Origin: JBGOTP01 sp041476545
Lineage (GTDB): Bacteria; Acidobacteriota; Vicinamibacteria; Vicinamibacterales; CAVVIG01
Assembly (NCBI GenBank): GCA_041476545.1
Contig: JBGOTP010000110.1
Location: 1 to 13,688 of the forward strand
Length of the DNA: 13,688 nucleotides
Reading direction: 5' to 3'
The position numbers and the translations under genes are program-made. The notes below the pieces were generated by a model. It had not been told where the DNA came from. It made no database searches and was given only the letters and a program-made list of their open reading frames with translations. This document shows, in pieces, positions 7,090 through 13,688 of the stretch. Position 1 is the stretch's first letter, and each line of letters opens with the position of its first letter.

Positions 7090-7419
7090 ATGGAACGCTT
7101 ATACAAACCGTGGGACAAGCGTCACAGGCTGTTCGGCGATCTGGCCGTCCTGAGCTTTCTTCTCGTGCAGTTTCTGGACGGCGGCTTCACCTACGTTGGT
7201 GTCAGCTTGTGGGGCCGGGGCATCGAAGCGAATCCCCTGTTGAGTTCCGCGATGGCGTACGCCGGGCTGGGGACGAGTCTCGCCGCGGCCAAGCTGCTGG
7301 CGATGTCGTTCGGCATCATGCTGCACCGGTTCCGGGTCCACACGCTGGTCGCCCTTCTCACCGTGTTCTACATCGCCGCCTCGATTGTTCCCTGGACGGC
7401 TCTCTTTCTGACGATCTAG
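7090..7419 (+). CDS. Small three-helix membrane protein, DUF5658-like
   Basis: 109 residues from the ATG at 7090, reading MERLYKPWDKRHRLF. Three hydrophobic segments are visible: about 16-38 (LFGDLAVLSFLLVQFLDGGF), about 62-80 (LAAAKLLAMSFGIML), and about 84-108 (VALLTVFYIAASIVPW). The first is followed by GIEANPLLSS. The combination of LxFLDGGFTYxG and EANPL is typical of the uncharacterised DUF5658 membrane proteins; function unknown. The start is uncertain: an in-frame TTG at 7057 would add 11 residues, and AGGAGG at 7065-7070 lies 19 bases before the ATG with no usable start at normal distance. It lies 26 bases upstream of the Kbl-like gene, so the two are probably co-transcribed. Confidence 0.75.
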   Translation: MERLYKPWDKRHRLFGDLAVLSFLLVQFLDGGFTYVGVSLWGRGIEANPLLSSAMAYAGLGTSLAAAKLLAMSFGIMLHRFRVHTLVALLTVFYIAASIVPWTALFLTI

Positions 7420-7445
7420 CATGAAGCGGTCGCCCACGCGACCCT

Positions 7446-8642
7446 ATGCGAAAGAGCGATCCACTCGCTTTTCTGTCTCTCGAACTCCACGCCATCGAAC
7501 GGCAGGGGCTGTATCGCCGCCTGCGCGTGCTCGAGAGCGAGCAGCGGCCACGGGCGACGGTTGACCATCGCGATGTCATCAATCTGTCATCGAACAATTA
7601 CCTCGGCCTCGCCACACACCCGAGGCTGCGGGAGCGGGCGATCGAGGCCATTCGCCAGTTTGGTGTGGGATCCGGGTCCGTGCGCACCATCGCGGGCACC
7701 ATGGCCGTGCACATGGAGCTCGAGCGCCGGCTGGCGGACTTCAAGAAGACGGAGGCCGTCGTGGTGTTTCAGAGCGGCTTCGCCGCCAATGCCGGCACCG
7801 TCTCTTCCATCCTGGACAAGGACGACATCGTCATCTCCGATGAACTGAATCACGCGAGCATCATCGACGGCTGCCGTTTGAGCCGCGCCTCCATCAAGGT
7901 CTTTCCACACAAAGACGTCAGTGCCGCACGCCGGCTGATCGCGGATCTGCCGGTGTCGCAGCGGAAGCTCCTCATCACCGACGGCGTCTTCAGCATGGAC
8001 GGCGACCTGGGGCCGCTCCCCGAACTGTGCACGCTGGCCGAGGAGTTCGGGTGCATCATGATGGTAGACGATGCACACGCGAGCGGGGTTTTCGGCCGGC
8101 AGGGCCGCGGCACGATCGATCATTTCGACATGCACGGCCGCGTCGACGTGCAGGTCGGCACGCTGTCGAAGGCGATTGGCGTCCTCGGCGGCTACGTGGC
8201 CGGGAGCCGGGCGCTCATCGAGTTTCTCCACCATCGCGCCCGCCCGTTTCTCTTCTCCACATCGCATCCTCCGGCGGTCGCCGCCGCGTGTATCGCGGCG
8301 ATTGACGTGCTCGGCGATGAGCCAGGCCTCATCGAGCGGCTGTGGGAGAACACGCGGTTCTTCCAGAGCGGTCTCCGCGTCATGGGGTTCGACACCGGAG
8401 CCACCGAAAGTCCGATTACGCCGGTCATGGTGGGAGACGGAGCGCGCGCCATGAAACTATCCGACCTGCTGTTCGAGAAAGGGGTGTTCGCGCAGGGCAT
8501 CGCGTTCCCGACAGTCGCGCGCGACAAGGCACGGGTGCGGGCGATCGTCACGGCGACCCATACCCGGGAGGAGTTGCAGTTCGCGCTCGATGCGTTCGCC
8601 AGCGTGGGTCGCGAACTCGGGATTATTCCGCGTTCGGTATGA
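7446..8642 (+). CDS. kbl: Glycine C-acetyltransferase (2-amino-3-ketobutyrate CoA ligase) or close alpha-oxoamine synthase
   Basis: 398 residues, a PLP enzyme of the alpha-oxoamine synthase family. The overall sequence follows Kbl enzymes of the Thermus type closely, including NLSSNNYLGLATHP, GSGSVRTIAGT, DELNHASIIDG, TDGVFSMDGDLGPL, RPFLFSTSHPPAVAAA and GIAFPTVARDKARVR. His136 stacks on PLP, Asp208 and His211 lie in VDDAHASG, and Lys242 in GTLSKAIG forms the Schiff base. Kbl converts 2-amino-3-oxobutyrate plus CoA to glycine plus acetyl-CoA in threonine breakdown. Some Thermus-type members also make 8-amino-7-oxononanoate for biotin. No threonine dehydrogenase or biotin gene lies nearby to decide. 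The ATG at 7446 lacks a strong ribosome site. Its TGA is four bases from the next start. Confidence 0.87.
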   Translation: MRKSDPLAFLSLELHAIERQGLYRRLRVLESEQRPRATVDHRDVINLSSNNYLGLATHPRLRERAIEAIRQFGVGSGSVRTIAGTMAVHMELERRLADFKKTEAVVVFQSGFAANAGTVSSILDKDDIVISDELNHASIIDGCRLSRASIKVFPHKDVSAARRLIADLPVSQRKLLITDGVFSMDGDLGPLPELCTLAEEFGCIMMVDDAHASGVFGRQGRGTIDHFDMHGRVDVQVGTLSKAIGVLGGYVAGSRALIEFLHHRARPFLFSTSHPPAVAAACIAAIDVLGDEPGLIERLWENTRFFQSGLRVMGFDTGATESPITPVMVGDGARAMKLSDLLFEKGVFAQGIAFPTVARDKARVRAIVTATHTREELQFALDAFASVGRELGIIPRSV

Positions 8643-8646
8643 GGAC

Positions 8647-11382
8647 ATGAGGACTCGGCTCGCAATCGCATTGTGCTGTGCCGGCCTCTGGTCAACTTCG
8701 CCGGCCGCATGGGCATCGAGTCCCGGCCAGGTTGCGCAGGACGACGAGCCGGTCCGCGCACTCATCCTGAAGCTCGAACAGGCGGTGCGATCCGGCGACC
8801 CGGCCGCCTACCTCGCGCTCCTCGGTGACTCCGCCGACCGACACCGCGCCGAAGATTTCGCGGCGGCCGAGATCCATCCCGGTGCCACGCGCGTGGTGGT
8901 GCGGGAACGAGGGCGCGTCGCGGCACCCGGTGCTCCGGCGGGGAGCGGATATCGACTCATCGTGGAGGCGTTTGTCGAAGTCGGCGGACGCGCGCGCGCG
9001 GCGAGGTGGCGGCTCGATATCCGAAGAACCACAGAGAACAGCTGGGTCGTGGCCGATGAGGAACGTCTTGCCGCCCTTGACCATCTGTATCGCCTGGCCA
9101 TCAATTCCTCGAAGCAGTTCGCCGCCCGCGACTTCACGATCCGGGCCGAGGATCTCGACCTGACGCTTGCCGATGGTTCGGTGTTCACGGTGGACAGCGA
9201 CCAGGGCGTCACCGGGCTCGTGCTGATCGGGCACGGCACCATGCACTTCCATCCGGCTCCCCAGGTCGAAAAAGGGCAAATGCGGATCTTCGCGGGATCC
9301 GAGACGCTCGACTCCCCGTTCGAGGTGGCATTCGTCCGGGTCGGCAGCCTCGAGTCGCATGCGGACATGTCCCGCCTTGCCGCGCGGACCGTGGATCCGC
9401 GCGATCTGCGCCGCGCCGAGGACGTGTTCCGCGAGGAGTCGCCCAAGACATTCATGATTGATCTCGGCGACGTGACGGATGCCCGCTGGTCGACGCTGCC
9501 TCCGGCCTCCGACATCGTGGCCGAAGTGCGGACACGACGGTTCGGCACGCTCACGTATTCGCGATCGGAGGATCAGGAGGAGGACATTTCCCTGTTCGAT
9601 CGGGCCAAACAGAAGAACATCTCGGTGTACGCCTCGGCGGACAGGCTGGCGGCACGTGGCCGTTTCTACGATGAAGATGCGCTGGCCGAGTACGACGTCC
9701 TCGACTACGAAATCGACCTCGCGTTCGATCCGGTTCCGCGGATGTTCGACTCGCGAGCCCGGCTGAAACTCAGGACTCGTTCGGCGCTGGTCAGCCAGAT
9801 CACGCTCCGCCTGGCGGACACGCTCACGGTCCGATCCGTCAGCAGCGATGAGTTCGGACGACTGCACAGCGTGCGGGTCCCGGGCCAGAACACACTGCTC
9901 GTCACCCTGCCCGCGCCTGTGCCGCAGGGCACGGATCTGACGATCGCGCTCGAGTACGCGGGGCGCGTGGGTCCGCAGCCGATCGAATGGGAGACGCTCC
10001 CCTTCACGCAGCGCGAGCTCGACGCGCTGGCGGACACGCCCAACGCGGTGACGCAGGGACGGAGTCCGGAAACGAACTACCTGTATGGCAATCGCAGCTA
10101 CTGGTATCCCCGGGCGACCGTCTTCGACTACGCCACGGCGACGCTGCGCATCTGGGTTCCCGCGGACTTCGACTGTCTCGCGACGGGTGAGCTCGCACCC
10201 AACTCACCGGCCGTCGACGACACCGACCCCGCGCGGCGCCGGAAGCTGTACCTGTTCACCGCGGAGCGGCCGATTCGGTATCTGTCGTTTCTCGTCACCC
10301 GGCTGGCACCGGTCGAGCGCGCCACCGTGGCGTTCAACGACGATGAAGACGTGCCAGGGCGGGTTCGAGGGCCGGCCATGGGTGGCGCGGTGTACAACAC
10401 ACTGAATCTTACGGTGATGGCTCACGTGCCAGCTGTCGCGAAGGCGCGCACGCTTGCCGCGGAGGCCGTCGACATCGCGCAGTTCTATCGATCGATAGTC
10501 GGCGATTCCCCGTACTCGAGCCTCACCCTTGCGCTCGTCGAAGGGACGGCGCCTGGCGACCACAGCCCTGGCTATTTCACGGCCGTCCGGCGCCCGTCGG
10601 AGGGTGCGCCCCCGCTGCTGCGAAACGATCCAGCGTCGGTCGACGACTACCCGGAGTTCTTCCCTGCCCACGCCATTGCGCATCAGTGGTGGGGGCAGGC
10701 GGTCGGCTGGAAAACGTACCACGACCAGTGGTTGAGTGAGAGCTTCGCGCAGTACTTCGCCGCCCTCTACACCGGCCATCAGCGTGGCGACGAAGCATTC
10801 CGCGTCATCATGCGTCAGATGCGCAAGTGGGGCATCGACGAGTCCGCGCAGGGCCCGCTCTTTCTGGGCTACCGCCTCGGACACGTCCGCGACGAGGGGC
10901 GCGTGTTCCGCGCGCTCGTCTACGACAAAGGGGCCGCGGTCCTGCACATGCTCCGGCACCTGGTCGGCGACGACGCGTTCTTCCTCGGCGTCCGCCGGTT
11001 CTATGCCAGCTGGCGCTATCAGAAAGCGGGCACCGAGGATCTCCGGGCAGCCATGGAGGCGGAAAGCGGGCGCTCCCTCGAAACCTTCTTCGAGCGCTGG
11101 ATCTACGGCTCGTCCCTGCCGCAGCTCACGTTCTCGTATCGCGTGGAGGACGAGCGCGCGGCCGGACACGGGCGCGAGATTCTGCTGCGCGTCGACCAGA
11201 CCGGCGAACTGTTCGATGTCCCCGTCACCGTCGTGCTCCAGTATGCGGATCACCCGCCGTCGGAGGTGATCATGGCGGTCAGCGCGCGAACCACCGAGAT
11301 GCGCGTTCCCCTGGCCGGCACGATCCGCCGCGTCGATATCAGCAAAGACGATGGCACGCTCGCAGACGTTCAGAAGCACTGA
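8647..11382 (+). CDS. Secreted M1-type metallopeptidase homologue, predicted catalytically inactive (HAIAH)
   Basis: 911 residues from the ATG at 8647, which opens a clear signal peptide (MRTRLAIALCC, cleavage near AWA-SS). An upstream in-frame ATG at 8590 lies inside the Kbl gene and spoils the signal. Residues about 32-125 resemble a small NTF2-like fold. The next 220 residues are unrecognised. The M1 beta-domain begins near 348 and the zinc peptidase domain covers about 590-870. Zinc ligands His675, His679 and Glu698 and catalytic Tyr759 (YDKGA) are present, but the catalytic Glu is Ala676: HAIAHQWWG instead of HExxH. WLSEGFA is altered to WLSESFA. No GAMEN motif is visible. It likely binds zinc without cleaving peptides. 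GAGG lies two bases before the ATG and contains the last two bases of the Kbl stop, so translation is probably coupled. An intact paralogue follows five bases downstream. Confidence 0.9.
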   Translation: MRTRLAIALCCAGLWSTSPAAWASSPGQVAQDDEPVRALILKLEQAVRSGDPAAYLALLGDSADRHRAEDFAAAEIHPGATRVVVRERGRVAAPGAPAGSGYRLIVEAFVEVGGRARAARWRLDIRRTTENSWVVADEERLAALDHLYRLAINSSKQFAARDFTIRAEDLDLTLADGSVFTVDSDQGVTGLVLIGHGTMHFHPAPQVEKGQMRIFAGSETLDSPFEVAFVRVGSLESHADMSRLAARTVDPRDLRRAEDVFREESPKTFMIDLGDVTDARWSTLPPASDIVAEVRTRRFGTLTYSRSEDQEEDISLFDRAKQKNISVYASADRLAARGRFYDEDALAEYDVLDYEIDLAFDPVPRMFDSRARLKLRTRSALVSQITLRLADTLTVRSVSSDEFGRLHSVRVPGQNTLLVTLPAPVPQGTDLTIALEYAGRVGPQPIEWETLPFTQRELDALADTPNAVTQGRSPETNYLYGNRSYWYPRATVFDYATATLRIWVPADFDCLATGELAPNSPAVDDTDPARRRKLYLFTAERPIRYLSFLVTRLAPVERATVAFNDDEDVPGRVRGPAMGGAVYNTLNLTVMAHVPAVAKARTLAAEAVDIAQFYRSIVGDSPYSSLTLALVEGTAPGDHSPGYFTAVRRPSEGAPPLLRNDPASVDDYPEFFPAHAIAHQWWGQAVGWKTYHDQWLSESFAQYFAALYTGHQRGDEAFRVIMRQMRKWGIDESAQGPLFLGYRLGHVRDEGRVFRALVYDKGAAVLHMLRHLVGDDAFFLGVRRFYASWRYQKAGTEDLRAAMEAESGRSLETFFERWIYGSSLPQLTFSYRVEDERAAGHGREILLRVDQTGELFDVPVTVVLQYADHPPSEVIMAVSARTTEMRVPLAGTIRRVDISKDDGTLADVQKH

Positions 11383-11387
11383 GGCAC

Positions 11388-13688
11388 ATGAAGACCCGGG
11401 CGATCGCGGTCGCGTTGTTCTCGGCGATCGCCCTGTCCGCGTTGTCGCCCTACGCCTCTCAGACCCCGGCCGCGCTGCAGGACGACGAACCAACCCGCGC
11501 GCTGCTGTCGAAGCTGGAGCAGGCCGTACACACCGGCGACGCTGAGGCCTATCTCGCGCTGGCAGCGGAGGGGGCGGACGCGGGTCGCGCGCGGGCGTTC
11601 GCCACCGCCGAATTCCGTCGCGGCGCCACACGAGTCGTCTTCCTGGAACGCGGTCGCGAAGCGATGACTGGCCGCGGGCTCCGTCTGATCGTGGATGCCT
11701 TTGTCGAATTCGGCCGACGGGGCCGCGTCGCGACGTGGCAGCTCGATTTGAGAAGGACGACTGACAACCAGTGGGCCGTGGCAAACCAGGAACGCCTGTC
11801 GGCCATTGATGGCATCGACCGGCTCCTCCTCAATTCAACCAGGCAATTTGCTGCGCGCAATTTCACTGCGCGCGCCGAGGATCTGGACCTCACGCTCGAC
11901 CAGGGTTCGGTATTTACCGTGGATACCGATCAAGGGGTTACGGCGCTCGTGCTGCTCGGCCAGGGAACGATGCACTTTCACCCCGCGCCCCAGGTCGAGA
12001 AGAGGCAGGTCAGGATCTTCGCCGGATCGGACACGCTCGACGCGCGATTCGAAGCCGCGTACATCCGGCTCGGCGAGCTCGGGTCCCACGCGGACATGTC
12101 GCAGCTCGTCGAGCAGCCCGTCGATCCACGCGCACTCCGTCGAGCCGGACTCGTGTTCGAGGAGGAGTCGTCGAAATCGTTCGCCGTCGACCTCAGCGAA
12201 TTCAGCGGCGACACCTGGACGCTCGTTCCCGACGCGTCGGATTTCCTGGCCGAAGTGCGGACGCGGCGCTTCGGCACGTTGACCTACAGTCAATTGGGGT
12301 CGGCGCAGGAGGACATCTCGCTGTTCGACCGCCGCCGCCAGAAGAACATCGCCGTGTACACCTCCGCGGCACGGCTCGCGGCGCACGGTCGTGTGTACAG
12401 AGTCGATCCGGCGGCGTACGACGTTCACGACTACGACATCGACCTGGCATTCGATCCGGCGCGACGCTGGGTCGAGGGACGCGCGCGGCTGCGGCTCACC
12501 ACCGGGTCGACTCCAACAAACCAGATCACACTGCACCTCGCCTCCTCGCTGGTCGTCCGGTCCGTGACGAGCGGGCAGTTCGGCAGGTTGTTCAGCGTGC
12601 GCATGAGAAACCAGGACACGCTCCTCGTTACGCTGCCGGCGTTGCTGCTGCCCGAGACCGACGTCACGCTCACCGTCACCTATAGCGGGCGTCTCGGTTC
12701 GCAGCCGACGGATCGGGAGATGCTGACAGTTGGACAGATCGGTCCACCGCAGGACTTCCCGATCGCGGCGCCGCAGGTCTCCCGGGTGGAGGCACGTTAC
12801 TTGTACAGCAACCAGAGCTACTGGTATCCGCGGCCGTCTGTCGGGGACTACGCGACGGCGACGCTCCGAATCACGGTTCCCGCCGCGTTCGAGTGCCTCG
12901 CGAGCGGTGAACTCTCCGCGGACTCACCAGAGTTGGTCGACGAGGATTCCCGGGACCCGCTCCAGCGGCGAAAGCGGTTCGTCTTCACCGCCGAGCGGCC
13001 GCTCCGCTATTTGTCGTTCTTTGTCAGCCGCCTGTCGCTGGTCGACCACACCCTGGTCGGGCTCAACGACGACGACAACGACGGCATCGTCCGCGCCCGT
13101 GGTCCGGCCATGGGCGGCGCGGTGTACAACACGTTGAACGTGGCGGTTCTGTCAGACTCCGGACTCACGTCGGAGGCGCGGGATCTGGCTGTCCGGGCAA
13201 CAGATGTTGCGCGGTTCTACCGGTCGATCGTGGGCGACTCGCCCTACTCGAGCCTGACGCTCGCCCTTATCGACGGTCCGCACCCCGCCGGGCACAGCCC
13301 CGGCCACTTCGCCGTCCTCACGCAACCTCCGCCCGATCAGCCTCGCATCTGGCGGAACGATCCGGCGGCATTCGACAGGTACCGGGATTTTTTCCCGGCG
13401 CACGAAGTCGCCCATCAGTGGTGGGGCCAGGCCGTGGGGTGGAACACGTACCACGACCAGTGGCTGAGTGAGGGATTCGCCCAGTACTTCGCGGCGCTCT
13501 ATACCGGCCACCGCCGCGGCAACGACGTGTTTCGCGCCATCCTGGGCGACATGCGCAAATGGGCCATGAGCCAGTCCGATCAGGGTCCCGTGTATCTCGG
13601 TTATCGCCTCGGCCATGTTCAGGACGACACGCGTGTATTTCGCGCGCTCGTGTACGACAAGGGCGCGACCGTCCTGCACATGCTCCGC
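11388..13688 (+). CDS. Secreted M1-type metallopeptidase, intact active site (3' end outside window)
   Basis: Open from the ATG at 11388 to the window end, 767 codons with no stop. It is a tandem paralogue of the preceding gene: over one 86-residue stretch (about residues 150-235) I count 66 identities. A signal peptide is present (MKTRAIAVALFSAIALSAL, cleavage near YAS-QT), then the same NTF2-like and unrecognised N-terminal regions and M1 beta-domain. The zinc site is canonical: HEVAHQWWG with His672, catalytic Glu673 and His676, then WLSEGFA with Glu695, 19 positions on. Catalytic Tyr756 lies in YDKGA. There is no GAMEN motif; HSPGHF stands in that region. It probably cleaves peptides in the periplasm or outside the cell; exopeptidase activity is uncertain. 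GAGG precedes the ATG by three bases. By comparison with its neighbour, roughly 140 residues are missing. Confidence 0.92.
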   Translation, partial: MKTRAIAVALFSAIALSALSPYASQTPAALQDDEPTRALLSKLEQAVHTGDAEAYLALAAEGADAGRARAFATAEFRRGATRVVFLERGREAMTGRGLRLIVDAFVEFGRRGRVATWQLDLRRTTDNQWAVANQERLSAIDGIDRLLLNSTRQFAARNFTARAEDLDLTLDQGSVFTVDTDQGVTALVLLGQGTMHFHPAPQVEKRQVRIFAGSDTLDARFEAAYIRLGELGSHADMSQLVEQPVDPRALRRAGLVFEEESSKSFAVDLSEFSGDTWTLVPDASDFLAEVRTRRFGTLTYSQLGSAQEDISLFDRRRQKNIAVYTSAARLAAHGRVYRVDPAAYDVHDYDIDLAFDPARRWVEGRARLRLTTGSTPTNQITLHLASSLVVRSVTSGQFGRLFSVRMRNQDTLLVTLPALLLPETDVTLTVTYSGRLGSQPTDREMLTVGQIGPPQDFPIAAPQVSRVEARYLYSNQSYWYPRPSVGDYATATLRITVPAAFECLASGELSADSPELVDEDSRDPLQRRKRFVFTAERPLRYLSFFVSRLSLVDHTLVGLNDDDNDGIVRARGPAMGGAVYNTLNVAVLSDSGLTSEARDLAVRATDVARFYRSIVGDSPYSSLTLALIDGPHPAGHSPGHFAVLTQPPPDQPRIWRNDPAAFDRYRDFFPAHEVAHQWWGQAVGWNTYHDQWLSEGFAQYFAALYTGHRRGNDVFRAILGDMRKWAMSQSDQGPVYLGYRLGHVQDDTRVFRALVYDKGATVLHMLR

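Noticed and set aside
10204..11784. Minus-strand 526-codon open frame opposite the peptidase genes
   Set aside because: It crosses the boundary of two strongly supported plus-strand genes and shows no motif.

Overview
The window looks like a GC-rich chromosomal segment of an Acidobacteriota bacterium, possibly a soil lineage near Vicinamibacteria. This is inferred from a secreted VWA protein of the type called the VWFA-related Acidobacterial domain, a molybdenum hydroxylase with its Tat signal on the [2Fe-2S] subunit, and large periplasmic M1-type peptidases in tandem. No rRNA, tRNA, CRISPR array, transposase or phage gene was seen. All family names rest on motifs read by eye; no database search was possible.

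Left third, minus strand. Positions 1-2965 hold a molybdenum hydroxylase operon of the xanthine dehydrogenase family, read right to left: [2Fe-2S] subunit, Mo-cofactor subunit, then the first eight codons of a probable FAD subunit at the window edge. Each start overlaps the preceding stop by 4 to 8 bases. Upstream lies a 306-base gap with a 67-base inverted repeat made of three 9-base units per arm, followed by a double-ACT-domain protein. A second repeat cluster (3693-3796) separates this from a two-gene envelope operon: a secreted VWA protein followed by an OmpA-type peptidoglycan-binding protein.

Centre. A 244-base divergent gap (5479-5722) carries several short dyads and separates the minus-strand block from the plus-strand block. 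The plus-strand block begins with an AlaA-like alanine aminotransferase (5723-6931), followed by a 158-base gap.

Right half, plus strand. A tight cluster runs from a small three-helix membrane protein (DUF5658-like) through a Kbl-type alpha-oxoamine synthase to two tandem secreted M1-type metallopeptidases. The second peptidase runs off the window without a stop. Gaps inside this cluster are 26, 4 and 5 bases.

The most notable observation is in the peptidase pair. The first copy keeps both zinc histidines, the distal zinc glutamate and the catalytic tyrosine, but the catalytic glutamate of HExxH is alanine (HAIAH). The second copy is intact (HEVAH). This suggests an active peptidase co-produced with a zinc-binding pseudoenzyme. 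Both copies also lack a GAMEN exopeptidase motif and carry about 340 residues ahead of the M1 fold.
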